Origin: Roseospira navarrensis
GTDB lineage: Bacteria; Pseudomonadota; Alphaproteobacteria; Rhodospirillales; Rhodospirillaceae
Direction of reading: 5' to 3'
Assembly: GCF_009601025.1 (NCBI RefSeq)
Contig: NZ_WIVE01000027.1
Coordinates: forward strand, 1-53,114
DNA length: 53,114 nt
The notes under the pieces: generated by a model
Seen by the model: the letters and a program-made list of their open reading frames with translations, nothing else
What the model was told of the DNA's origin: nothing
The model's database searches: none
Shown here: positions 40,540-48,126 of the stretch, piece after piece
Position numbering within the stretch: position 1 is the stretch's first letter
How the letters are laid out: each line of letters begins with the position of its first letter
Made by a program: the position numbers and the translations under genes

Positions 40540-40803
40540 ATGGATCAGGATCGACCCATCGCATTCTGGTTGAAGGCCGTCACGCTGGACGGGTTGGCAG
40601 ATGACCGAAACGGCCGGGAGGTCGGTCAATACAGAGCCACCTTCCGCCTGGACTTCGGCGCTCCAGCCGAGATCACCGTCATGATCGACACGACGGATGG
40701 CTGGGACGCCGCCTGCCGTCTGGCGTGGCAGGAGGCCGAGCGCCTCGGCCAGACAATCGCGGCCAAAGCCGCGCGGGAGAAGGAGACCCCCAGCCATCGC
40801 TAG
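40540..40803 (+). CDS. small counter-oriented phage gene
   Basis: 87 residues with an excellent ribosome site (GAGGAGGG about 8 bases before ATG). MDQDRPIAFWLKAVTLDGLA, then alternating strands (QYRATFRLDFGAPAEITVMI) and a helix (CRLAWQEAERLGQTIAAKAA). The fold pattern is beta-beta-alpha; no family recognised. It is antisense to the early operon and its end overlaps that of the neighbouring leftward gene by four bases. It may be expressed in the lysogen, when the early promoter is silent. Confidence 0.75.
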   Translation: MDQDRPIAFWLKAVTLDGLADDRNGREVGQYRATFRLDFGAPAEITVMIDTTDGWDAACRLAWQEAERLGQTIAAKAAREKETPSHR

Positions 40804-41102
40804 GCCACCGGACGCCGGAGAGACCGGCGCACATCCGCGCGCACCAGATCCGGAACAGCGACCTGCAAAAGCCCCAGGGCCGTCATGACATCCTCGGCCG
40901 GGACGCCATGTCGCACCGCATGCTGACGCGCGGCCTCGACCAGGCGGCACTCGTCATCATCCGGAGAGCGGACGGCCGTCAATGCGCCGGACACTGCCTC
41001 ACCGGCCACCGGCAGGACGACGGCCGCCATAGGCGATATGGCGGCAGCCACCTCCATGACGCGGGGAAAGGACATCTCTCGCGCTCCAGTCCCGATGCTC
41101 AT
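40800..41102 (-). CDS. hypothetical early protein
   Basis: 100 residues: MSIGTGAREMSFPRVMEVAA, then VLPVAGEAVSGALTAVRSPD and helices at the C-terminus (EDVMTALGLLQVAVPDLVRA). Mostly helical. Its ATG overlaps the previous stop by four bases. No family recognised. Ends convergently with the rightward gene. Confidence 0.68.
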   Translation of the reverse strand: MSIGTGAREMSFPRVMEVAAAISPMAAVVLPVAGEAVSGALTAVRSPDDDECRLVEAARQHAVRHGVPAEDVMTALGLLQVAVPDLVRADVRRSLRRPVA

Positions 41103-41497
41103 GCCACCGCCCTCCGCTCGGCGGCGCCGGACGGCGCGAACGCCGCAATGAGTTCCCCCGCCGCCAGCACTGCCAGCGCCTCGCGGTCGAGGGCCACGTC
41201 GTCGATCTCCAGCACCATGTCCGTCGTGAGCCGCGCGACCACGGCCTCGCACGCGTCCTCCAGCGCCGCGTGGGCCCGCGCCCCATGCAGCGCCGCGCAC
41301 CGCGCGCGCCGCACCAGGGCGCGTCCCTCCGCCGCCAGATGCAGCACCGGCTCCAGATAGGGGCCGTGCGCCCGGATGGTGCTGGGCCCGCCCTGGCGCA
41401 CCACGCCGTCCCGCCCCGGCACCACCGTCAGGGCCGCCACGAACCATCCACTGTCATCACGGGCGATCGTGCCCACGCTCTCGCACACCGTGCTCAT
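41099..41497 (-). CDS. hypothetical early protein
   Basis: 132 residues. A beta-rich N-terminal region (MSTVCESVGTIARDDSGWFV, AALTVVPGRDG) and a helical C-terminal half (ARAHAALEDACEAVVARLTT). The start is fixed by the ATGA overlap with the Ner-like gene; longer upstream reading in this frame has no support. No family recognised. Confidence 0.68.
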   Translation of the reverse strand: MSTVCESVGTIARDDSGWFVAALTVVPGRDGVVRQGGPSTIRAHGPYLEPVLHLAAEGRALVRRARCAALHGARAHAALEDACEAVVARLTTDMVLEIDDVALDREALAVLAAGELIAAFAPSGAAERRAVA

Positions 41498-41844
41498 GCC
41501 GCGTGCTCCTTTTGGCGCTGACCGGCATCGCCGGCCGCTGTATGGTCGGACAGTGAGCGCATCCGGTGCCGCGCCGGTCCCCGCGATTGGGTCAGCCGGC
41601 GTCCGCACTCGGACCAGCGCTCGGGGAAGAGTTCCTGGGGCGTCAGGCCGATGGCCTCGGCGATCACCGGCTCCAGGTGGATGTTCGGCGCCACGCAGGC
41701 CGCGCTCATGGCCTGCGCCGACACACCCGTTTGGCGCCCCAACTCGGCCAGAGACAGGCCGAGAGACCGCAACCTGTAGACGATCCACGCCCGGCGCTCG
41801 GCCGGGTTTTTCGGGATCGCGGTGTTTGAAGGGTCATGCGTCAT
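41494..41844 (-). CDS. Ner-like early transcription regulator
   Basis: 116 residues. RRAWIVYRLRSLGLSLAELG, RQTGVSAQAMSAACVAPNIH and LEPVIAEAIGLTPQELFPER (18-75) form the Ner/Nlp HTH family. In Mu, Ner turns down both the early and repressor promoters. First gene of the early operon. No Shine-Dalgarno is present, and the predicted transcription start is one base before the ATG, so the mRNA is probably leaderless. The C-terminal 40 residues are basic and dispensable-looking. Confidence 0.9.
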   Translation of the reverse strand: MTHDPSNTAIPKNPAERRAWIVYRLRSLGLSLAELGRQTGVSAQAMSAACVAPNIHLEPVIAEAIGLTPQELFPERWSECGRRLTQSRGPARHRMRSLSDHTAAGDAGQRQKEHAA

Positions 41845-41851
41845 GACAATG

Positions 41852-41881
41852 ACGATAGCCGCAGATTTACGGCGCTGTCAA
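41852..41881 (-). promoter_or_regulatory. early promoter (Pe-like)
   Basis: On the minus strand TTGACA (41876-41881) and TATCGT (41852-41857) are separated by 18 bp. With a start seven bases after the -10, transcription begins at about 41845, directly before the Ner ATG at 41844. It is the best promoter sequence in the prophage and the natural target of the divergently encoded repressor. Confidence 0.75.
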
Positions 41882-41895
41882 CTGAGATTTCCGGT

Positions 41896-41959
41896 GCGCA
41901 TGCCGTACATGCCCGGTTTCCACTTCAGGCGCGGAACGGATATGTCCATACAGTCCGTT
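41896..41959. promoter_or_regulatory. operator candidates between Ner and repressor genes
   Basis: A direct repeat CATGCC-GTA-CATGCC (41899-41913) and a nested dyad AACGGA-N13-TCCGTT (41935-41959) with TATGTCCATA at its left part. These lie between the early promoter and the repressor gene. An oligo-T stretch follows (41957-41972), which may bend DNA. Repressor and Ner binding are inferred from position. Confidence 0.5.
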
Positions 41960-42001
41960 TTTTGTTTTTTTTCATAGGGTTGGCCGAACTGGAAAATCGC
42001 C

Positions 42002-42610
42002 ATGTCGGACTCGTCAACGCTTTCCGGATCCGCCAGAGATCTGGAAAGCCGCATATCCCAGGTTCTGGACCTGTATCCGGACCGTGCATCTGCGGTTCGA
42101 GCGTCCGGGAAATCCCCCGACATGCTGATCGCGTATGTGCGGGGAACCAGTCGGGCGCCGTTCGATGCGCTGGCCGGGCTCGCCGCTGGCGTCGGCGTTA
42201 GCCTGGATTGGCTCGCCACCGGCGAGGGCCCCATGCGCCGCGACCGGGGCGCGGCCGAGGCGGCCCAATCCCAGTCTCAGGGCCAGACGCACGCCCAGCC
42301 CACGGCGGTGCCGTCCCCGCCTGTGCCAGAGGCCGCGACCAGCGCCGGCCAGCCTCTCGACGGCGCCCTTTTAGGCCTGTGTTTTGAGGGGATTAAACGG
42401 ACATACAGGGACGTGAACGCCCGCATCGACGACCGCTCGGCGGGCGTCATGGCGGCCCGGCTGTACGACGACGTCGTGGCCGCGACGGCCGGCGAGCCCG
42501 ATCCCGAGTCGGCCCGCCGCATCGCCCTGCGCCTGGCGCTCCAGCAGCTGCGCCGCGACCTTCAGACCGCGCCGACGGCCGCCGCCGATGCTGGGAAACA
42601 CTCGGCCTGA
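42002..42610 (+). CDS. HTH repressor of the lysogenic state (Mu c analogue)
   Basis: 202 residues. N-terminal XRE-type HTH (SRISQVLDLYPDRASAVRAS, GVSLDWLATGEGPM, about 16-78), with the SxxWLxTGEGPM segment common in phage repressors. A proline/glutamine linker (about 84-118) leads to a helical C-terminal part, probably for oligomerisation. There is no LexA-type peptidase domain, so induction would not be by RecA-stimulated self-cleavage. It faces the early operon across 157 bp. GGAAA lies nine bases before the ATG. Confidence 0.88.
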   Translation: MSDSSTLSGSARDLESRISQVLDLYPDRASAVRASGKSPDMLIAYVRGTSRAPFDALAGLAAGVGVSLDWLATGEGPMRRDRGAAEAAQSQSQGQTHAQPTAVPSPPVPEAATSAGQPLDGALLGLCFEGIKRTYRDVNARIDDRSAGVMAARLYDDVVAATAGEPDPESARRIALRLALQQLRRDLQTAPTAAADAGKHSA

Positions 42611-42705
42611 GGGTGGTGACGCAGACCGCCCACCGATGCACGTACCTGTTTGCGTGTGTGCTGTCTATTCCTGCACTTTTCCATACCGGCCCGACACCCG
42701 ATCAC

Positions 42706-42841
42706 GGTGTGCCAAATCCCTGCCGATCGGCGATCAGTCCTGATCGATCCGTGCCAAATCGCATTTCGGCCGTCGGGCCAAATTTTTTTGGTATCCCAAT
42801 ATCTTCCGCCAAATCCCGCCATATCCCGGGTGTGCCATACC
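42706..42841. repeat. right-end transposase-binding repeats (attR side)
   Basis: Elements resembling GTGCCAAATC occur at 42706-42718, 42751-42760, 42776-42784 and 42808-42817, with a diverged GGTGTGCCATACC at 42829-42841. The first is the inverse match of the inner left-end element at 20 of 22 positions. The outermost is about 15 bp inside the proposed terminus. The right end has more sites than the left within the same distance, as in Mu. Confidence 0.75.
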
Positions 42842-42856
42842 GATCACCCCCTCACA

Positions 42857-43297
42857 GCGGACCCAAAGGCACTGATCGCCGAGAGGACGCAACACCTCTG
42901 TCATTCGGGCTTGAGCTTTCGGCCCCGCACCCAAGGTCTCAACGCCTCGGAAGCGGTTCCCGTTGGTCGGACCAGGGCTTTGCGTAGACCGATAGCACCT
43001 GACGAGGACCGTTGCAGCCCGTGGCCGGCCCTGGCACCGTTTCGCGGTGCCATGCGCTCAAGGACGGGTGCCCGAAGGGCGCCCGGGGCGGGTGAGTCAC
43101 ACGCACCCGCCGCTGGTATTGCCGCGTCCTTCAGAACCCGCCGCGCGGCACGCCCTTGCTGCGCGACTCGCGGATCCGGCACCACGGCCTACGGGGGACG
43201 TCCAGCCCCACCCCACCCTGCCCGGACCACCACAGCGGTCCAGACAGCACCCGTCACGGCGCGACGGCCGGGAGCGCCTCGCGCGAGGGAGGGCCCC
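42857..43297. other. non-coding host DNA with hairpins
   Basis: 441 bp beyond the prophage. It contains GGCACCG-N5-CGGTGCC (43033-43051) and GGCGGGTG-N9-CACCCGCC (43087-43111). The second has a close relative at 44104-44130. Open frames here lack ribosome sites and recognisable families. The missing half of the left-flank integrase was sought here and not found. Confidence 0.6.
43087..43111. repeat. REP-like hairpin, copy 1
   Basis: Inverted repeat GGCGGGTG/CACCCGCC with a 9-base loop, sharing the arm GGCGGGTGAG with the hairpin at 44104-44130. The pair suggests a small repetitive extragenic palindrome family in this genome. Confidence 0.5.
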
Positions 43298-43918
43298 CTA
43301 CGAGCCCATCGGGTCCGCCGCGACGCCCAGGACCGCGCCACTCGCCGGGTCGTAGTCGCAGGTATAGGTCTGGGTCACCAGATCGCCCTGTTCGGTCCGG
43401 AACCGGATGCGGTCGCCCCCGTACGTCAGGGTGCCGGCGTGTTCGTCGGCCCACCGGACCTCACTCAGCCGGGATTCAGGGGACAGGGCGATCCAGACGA
43501 AATCGTGCTCGGCCAGCCGTTCGATCGCGGGCGAACAGGCGACGGCGGCATCGGCGGCATGGCGCGCCGCCCAGCAGAGAACGTCCTGGCGGCAGGCGGC
43601 GGCCTGTTGGGCCTCTTCCTCGACCCGGCGGGCGCGCTCGCGCAACAACGCGTCGTGCTCGGCCTTGGTCTCGACGCCGTCCGCCCGGGCCGCCTCCAGC
43701 GCCGCGATGGTGTCGAACCCCCCGGCGATGCGGGCGTCCTCCTGATCCTGCGCCTGTAGCATGGTGCCGCCGACGAGCGACAGGCCCAGGCCGGCCAGGA
43801 CCCCCGTCCCCGCCAGTTTGAACCAGCGGGCGCGGTGCCCCCGGACGAACAGGGCAGAGAGGGCAACACCCCCCGACACCATCAGAACCGCCGCCGCCCA
43901 CATCATCGCCTCAACCAT
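43298..43918 (-). CDS. membrane protein of unknown function
   Basis: 206 residues. Two transmembrane helices (MMWAAAVLMVSGGVALSALF; LAGTGVLAGLGLSLVGGTML), then a charged coiled coil (LLRERARRVEEEAQQAAACR) with several cysteines, and a C-terminal beta domain (DFVWIALSPESRLSEVRWAD, YTCDYDPASGAVLGVAADP). The C-terminal pattern W..xxAG..xYxGD..xF....Y.CDYDP recurs in small host proteins of this group. Start at the ATG giving MVEAMMWAA. Probably a host gene. Confidence 0.7.
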   Translation of the reverse strand: MVEAMMWAAAVLMVSGGVALSALFVRGHRARWFKLAGTGVLAGLGLSLVGGTMLQAQDQEDARIAGGFDTIAALEAARADGVETKAEHDALLRERARRVEEEAQQAAACRQDVLCWAARHAADAAVACSPAIERLAEHDFVWIALSPESRLSEVRWADEHAGTLTYGGDRIRFRTEQGDLVTQTYTCDYDPASGAVLGVAADPMGS

Positions 43919-44234
43919 AATTGCGCACCTCAAACAATATATTCACCCATTCGGGGCGCCACCCAATATAGCGGGATGTCTTTTGACACAAGCTTTTTGT
44001 CCGGGCGCCGTCGTCCTGCGTCGTCAGGACAGCAGCCATGCCCCGCTGCGCAGCGCCTGTGCAGCCGCACAAGCCGCTTGGCGTCCGACGCACCTCATAC
44101 CAGCGGCGGGTGAGGATGACTCACCCGCCGAGCGGCACCGGCCCTCCACAGAGGCCGTTGGCATTCACTCCTTGCCGGTTTGTTTTTGAGTTCGAACCCT
44201 TTGGAGTATTGGCGAACCGGCTCCATGCGTCACG
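43919..44234. other. intergenic DNA with promoter-like AT segment and REP-like hairpin
   Basis: The first 80 bp are unusually AT-rich, with TATATT-type elements that could be the promoter of the leftward membrane protein. Further right is the CGGCGGGTGAG-N5-CTCACCCGCCG hairpin. No gene is recognised. Confidence 0.5.
44104..44130. repeat. REP-like hairpin, copy 2
   Basis: Perfect 11-bp arms, CGGCGGGTGAG and CTCACCCGCCG, around GATGA. Related to the hairpin at 43087-43111. Confidence 0.55.
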
Positions 44235-45166
44235 TCAGGCGGCGTCGATCTGGTCGCATCCCTCGAAGACCCGATGGGCGATGACGGTCTGACGCAGGTC
44301 CTGCCAGCCGTTTTCGACGGGATTGAGTTCCGGCGCATACGGCGACAGCAGCAGGACGGAGATGTTATCGGGGACGGTGAGGCGTCCCCGCCTTGTGCCA
44401 GCCTGCGCCGTCGAGACTGACCCCGGCGTGATGTCCGAGTTGCACGTTGGCGCTGCGTTCGGCGAGGTGACGGGTCATCATGGCGGCGTTGGCGGTGGGC
44501 AGCACCAAGGCGGTGCCGTTTTTTTTGGTTCATCCCGGAAAATCGGGCTCGTGTGGGTGCGGGACCGCAGCGGCCACCCGAGACAACCCCTCCCCAGCCC
44601 TGGCCATTCCATGGGGAGGGAGTCCGGCTGGCGTCTGGTGGACCGGGACCCCTCCCCCAGTCATCGATCACGTTCACACATTTTTCGAACCGGAGCGGCC
44701 GGACCCGGCAAGAGACTGAACCACAAAGACACCAAGGTCACCAAGGGGTCGGTATCCCGCCCGACCGTTGCGGTTTCCGGCGACGAGTCTGGACATTAAG
44801 GCGCGCTGGTCCTGAAGCCTCGCTCTTGGTGTTCTGTGTGTCTTGGTGGTGAATGATCCGGCGCTGCCGGATCGTCCAGCGCCCGCCGCCAGCGGATCAC
44901 CCCATCAACCGCCGGGTCGGGGCCGGTCTCCAGCCATTCCGCACCCGCCTCATCTGCTCGGCCGTCAGCGGCGTGCCCGCACCCGACGGCTTGCGGTCCG
45001 ACACCCCTTCCAGGCCATCTGCGTTGTCGCGGTGGACCCAATCCACGAGGGTCTGCCGATCCATGCCAGCCAGACGCGCCGCGTTTGCGTCCCGGCTTTC
45101 CGCTGCGGATCGCCGCAACGACGCTGAATCGTCGTCATCCCGCGTGATCGGGATCGCCGTGCCCAT
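44235..45166 (-). pseudogene. decayed IS630-family transposase
   Basis: The start is readable as MGTAIPITRDDDDSASLRRS, AGMDRQTLVDWVHRDNADGL, then after a frameshift WLETGPDPAVDGVIRWRR. The end is readable as MTRHLAERSANVQL, SLDGAGWHKAG, a second frameshift, then LTVPDNISVLLLSPYAPELN and NPVENGWQDLRQTVIAH (DDE_3 domain, final Glu within PVEN). About 110 codons between are replaced by unrelated DNA including a dispersed inverted repeat. Full-length relatives have about 340 residues. No terminal repeats could be defined. Confidence 0.85.
44720..44851. repeat. dispersed inverted repeat, CACCAC ends outward
   Basis: ACCACAAAGACACCAAGG... (44720-44746) and, 77 bp later, the inverse type CTTGGTGTTCTGTGTGTCTT... 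(44824-44851). The arms belong to a purine-rich CACCACA(G/A)AGACAC element that also occurs near 52.7 kb. Here it lies inside the dead IS630 gene. Confidence 0.65.
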
Positions 45167-45281
45167 CGGTCCCTCCAACGCGACATCTGGAGAGAACACC
45201 GAATCATAAACACATGACCTTGGGACTTCCCCCGCAGCACACCGGAGAGTCAAGCCCCTCACCACTGGTCTTATCCTGATG

Positions 45282-45313
45282 GGCGATGAACCGGACTCGT
45301 CCGGTTCATCGCC
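45282..45313. terminator. 32-bp perfect inverted repeat downstream of crtB
   Basis: GGCGATGAACCGGAC-TC-GTCCGGTTCATCGCC: 15-bp arms with two central bases. It lies 75 bp beyond the phytoene synthase stop. As RNA it is a very stable hairpin, but there is no T-tract on the minus strand, so Rho-independent termination would be atypical. It may instead stabilise the 3' end of crtIB mRNA or be a protein-binding site. Confidence 0.55.
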
Positions 45314-45387
45314 GCCGCCGTTTCGCGGCGTCGGTGCCGTCGCACAGGACGACCGACCTATGACGTCGCTTCATGGGCCGATCCGGA

Positions 45388-46461
45388 TCAGACGCGACGG
45401 CGCTGGGGCAGTTCGTTACACAGAGCCACGGCCCAGATGAGGCGCCCGCCGAAGGACTCCTTCTCGGATGCGTCGGCGCGGTCCTCGACCCAGATGTTGC
45501 GTTCGATCGACGCGGCGTCAACCAGGAAACGGGTCTCGGCGAGCGCGGGCGCCGGGTTCACGCGCCGATACAGCACGGCGTCGCGGGTCGCCTGACCCAG
45601 CAGGGCCACCTTGCGGCGGCTGGACACATGGGCGCGGCGCGACACGGACTCGAACCCGGCCCGCGCCACCTCGTCGCCGATGCCGGCATAGATCAGGCGG
45701 GCGGCGTGGATGGCGGCCCGGCAGCCCAGCGGCAGCCCGGCGATGCCGGAGGCGGCGCGATCATACAGCCGCTTGGCCTCGTCCAGCAGGCGGGACACCA
45801 CCCGCGCCAGCTCCGGCGACCACACCGGGTCGGCCAGCCAGGCATCGGGGTCGAGGCCCGCGTCGCGCATCCACTGGCGCGGCAGGTAGAGGCGGCCGTT
45901 GCGGGCATCCTCGCCCACATCGCGGGCGATGTTGGTGAGCTGCATGGCCACGCCCAGGTCGCAGGCGCGGGCCAGCACGTGCGGTTGCCGCACCCCCATC
46001 AGCACCGTCATCATGGCGCCCACGGCGGCGGCGACGCGGGCGCTGTAGGCGCGCACCTCCGAGATGGTCTCGTAGTCCCGCGCCTCCGCGTCCCACTCGA
46101 AGCCTTCCAGCAGGGCCTCGGGCAGTTCCCGCGGCAGGCCGGTCTGGTTGACCATGTCGGCGAACGCCCGGTCCACGGGACTGTCCAGCGGCGTGCCGGC
46201 GTACACCAGGTCGAGCCGATGGCGCAGGCTCGCCACCGCCTGCGCGCAGGCATCGCGCTCGGCCGCCTGTTCGCATTCGTCCACGGCATCGTCCGAGAAC
46301 CGGCAGAACGCATACAGCGCATAGGCCGGATCGCGGTACGCCTGCGGCAACAGCAGCGAGGCGGTATAGAAGCTCTTCGACCCCGTGCGGATCATGGCCC
46401 GGCACTGGGTCCGGTCCTGGGGCGACGCGAAGTCGCGGGTCTTAGACCAGGGCTGCGGCAT
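45388..46461 (-). CDS. crtB: phytoene synthase
   Basis: 357 residues. Joins two geranylgeranyl diphosphates to 15-cis-phytoene, the first committed carotenoid step. Both Asp-rich motifs are present: DDAVD (57-61) and DVGED (181-185) in ARDVGEDARNGRLYLPRQWM. The N-terminus contains GSKSFYTASLLLP. Start at MPQPWSKTRDF, overlapping the crtI stop by 20 bases, so the pair is translated from one mRNA. Full length; a hairpin follows downstream. Confidence 0.96.
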   Translation of the reverse strand: MPQPWSKTRDFASPQDRTQCRAMIRTGSKSFYTASLLLPQAYRDPAYALYAFCRFSDDAVDECEQAAERDACAQAVASLRHRLDLVYAGTPLDSPVDRAFADMVNQTGLPRELPEALLEGFEWDAEARDYETISEVRAYSARVAAAVGAMMTVLMGVRQPHVLARACDLGVAMQLTNIARDVGEDARNGRLYLPRQWMRDAGLDPDAWLADPVWSPELARVVSRLLDEAKRLYDRAASGIAGLPLGCRAAIHAARLIYAGIGDEVARAGFESVSRRAHVSSRRKVALLGQATRDAVLYRRVNPAPALAETRFLVDAASIERNIWVEDRADASEKESFGGRLIWAVALCNELPQRRRV

Positions 46462-47995
46462 CGGGAACCACCGTATCCAGAACCCGGGCCGAGGACAGCA
46501 CACCGGGAAGACCGGCACCGGGATGAGTCCCCGCGCCCACGAGATAGAGCCGTTGAACGTCCTCGCTCTTGTTGTGCGGTCTGAACCAGGCGCTCTGCGT
46601 GAGCACCGGCTCCAGCCCGAAGGCTGCCCCCTTGACCGACAAGAGGTGATGGCGGAAGTGCATGGGTGTCACCATGCGGGAACTGACGACCGACTGCCCC
46701 AGCCCAGGCAGCACGGTCTTTTCCAGGAAGGCTTCGATCTTCTGCCGGTAGCCTTCCGCAATGGTCTCCCAGTCGTCGCCGCTGTCCATGTGCGGCACGG
46801 GGGAGAGCGCATAGAAGGCATCGCACCCGTCCGGCGCCATCGACGGGTCGGTGGCCGTGGGGCGATGCAGGTACAGACTGAAATCGTCCGAGAGGTGGTG
46901 CTTGTGGAAGATGTCGTCCAGCAGCCCCTTGTAGCGCGGACCGAGCAGGATCGTATGGTGCGGCACGTCCTCGTAGCGGCGGTTGGTGCCGAAGTACCAG
47001 ACGAACAGGCTCATGGAGTACTTGGCCTTGTCGAGCTTGGCATCCGTCCAGCGCCGCCGCTCCTTGGCCGGAACCATCATCTTGTAGGTCCAGGCCGAGT
47101 CGGCGTTGGACACGACGATGTCCGCGTCGATGGTCTCGCCCGAGCTCAGGCGCACGCCGCAGGCCTTGCGGTCCTTGACGAGGATCTGATCCACCTCCGC
47201 CTTGTAGCGGATGGTGTTGCCCTGCCCCTCGATCAGGCCGGCCATCCCCTTGGCGAGCTGCCCGGTGCCGCCCATGGCGAAGTGCACGCCGAAGGCGCGC
47301 TCCAGATAGGCGACAAGGCTGTAGATCGACGTCACCGTGAAGGGGTTGCCGCCCAGGAACAGCGGGTGGAATCCCATGCCGATGCGCAGGCGCTCGTCCT
47401 TGAAGTGCTTGGAGACATGGGCGTGCACCGACCGATCCGCCCGCAGGCGCATCAGGTTCGGCAGCAGCTTCGCCATGTCCATGAGGGTGTTGAACGGGAT
47501 GTGCCCCAGCTTCATGAAGCCGATCTCGAAGATCTCGCGGCTTTCCTTCAGGAAGCGGTCGTAGCCCTTGACGTCCTGCGGCGAGATGCTGGCGATCTGC
47601 GCGCGCATGGCGTCGGCGTCCGCGCTGCAGGTCAGCCACTCGCCGTCCGGGAAGCGGATCTTGTAGAACGGCGACAGGGCCTTGAGCTCCACATCGTCGG
47701 ACATGCGCTTGCCGCACATCTCCCACAGTTCCTCGAACAGGAACGGCGCGGTGACGATGGTCGGCCCGGCATCGAAGACGAAGCCGTCCTGACGGAAGAC
47801 GTAGGCGCGCCCGCCGGGCGCGTCCATCCGGTCCACCACCGTGACCCGGTACCCCCGGGCGCCGAGTCGGATCGCCGCCGCGAGGCCACCGAATCCGGCC
47901 CCGATAACGACGGCATGGGGCGGTGTCCCGCCCAGGGCGCCGCCTGCGGGGCCATCGGCCCGCCGGAGCGGCGTGGGAGCACGTGTCATGTTCAA
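46442..47995 (-). CDS. crtI: phytoene desaturase
   Basis: 517 residues. CrtI-type FAD enzyme that desaturates phytoene to neurosporene or lycopene at the membrane. The dinucleotide fold VVIGAGFGGLAAAIRLGARG (29-48) and GGRAYVFRQDGFVFDAGPTI (61-80) are intact, as is the C-terminal GAGTHPGAGLPGVLSSARVL. The number of desaturation steps cannot be read from sequence. It is first in a crtIB operon with a promoter upstream. In purple bacteria this pair feeds spirilloxanthin-type carotenoids. Confidence 0.96.
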   Translation of the reverse strand: MNMTRAPTPLRRADGPAGGALGGTPPHAVVIGAGFGGLAAAIRLGARGYRVTVVDRMDAPGGRAYVFRQDGFVFDAGPTIVTAPFLFEELWEMCGKRMSDDVELKALSPFYKIRFPDGEWLTCSADADAMRAQIASISPQDVKGYDRFLKESREIFEIGFMKLGHIPFNTLMDMAKLLPNLMRLRADRSVHAHVSKHFKDERLRIGMGFHPLFLGGNPFTVTSIYSLVAYLERAFGVHFAMGGTGQLAKGMAGLIEGQGNTIRYKAEVDQILVKDRKACGVRLSSGETIDADIVVSNADSAWTYKMMVPAKERRRWTDAKLDKAKYSMSLFVWYFGTNRRYEDVPHHTILLGPRYKGLLDDIFHKHHLSDDFSLYLHRPTATDPSMAPDGCDAFYALSPVPHMDSGDDWETIAEGYRQKIEAFLEKTVLPGLGQSVVSSRMVTPMHFRHHLLSVKGAAFGLEPVLTQSAWFRPHNKSEDVQRLYLVGAGTHPGAGLPGVLSSARVLDTVVPDAAALV

Positions 47996-48018
47996 CTGCC
48001 TCGGAAACTGTCAGCCAA

Positions 48019-48053
48019 GGTTGACTATACCAGTGTCAACCCAGCTTGATCAA
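48019..48053 (-). promoter_or_regulatory. crtI promoter with overlapping dyad
   Basis: Minus strand TTGATC (48048-48053)-N18-TATAGT (48024-48029). The inverted repeat GGTTGAC-N9-GTCAACC (48019-48041) covers the -10. It does not fit the TGT-N12-ACA site of PpsR/CrtJ repressors, so another regulator is implied. The distance to the crtI ATG leaves a leader of about 25 bases. Confidence 0.5.
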
Positions 48054-48126
48054 CCACCCGATTGCGCGTGCGGGTATTTCACGGATCCGTTGGCCGGGCC
48101 GGGATCGAGCGGCCGCGCCAACGCGG

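Larger units (their letters stand above)
544..42856. mobile_element. Mu-like transposable prophage, apparently complete
   Basis: All modules of a Mu/B3-type phage are present: HTH repressor and Ner-like protein at the right end, MuA-type transposase, MuB-type ATPase, GemA, Mor/C-type activator, lysis, packaging, head and contractile-tail genes. Both ends carry inverted copies of one GATTTGGCACA-type element. The limits are the best TG...CA pair that puts these sites at equal distance from each end; they could be off by about 15 bp. The five bases outside each end (GTGTT and GCGGA) do not match, so no target duplication is confirmed. Apart from the programmed frameshift in the tail chaperone, no structural gene is visibly broken. 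Confidence 0.93.

Noticed and set aside
42562-42822. Minus-strand open frame across the right prophage end
   Set aside because: It consists of the transposase-binding repeats and opposite-strand repressor sequence, with no coding features.
42960-42990. The minus strand reads GLRKALV, like the segment before the break point of the left integrase remnant
   Set aside because: Upstream residues in that frame do not resemble an integrase, the region is hairpin-rich non-coding DNA, and no TG...CA end or target repeat fits that junction. A seven-residue match is not enough.
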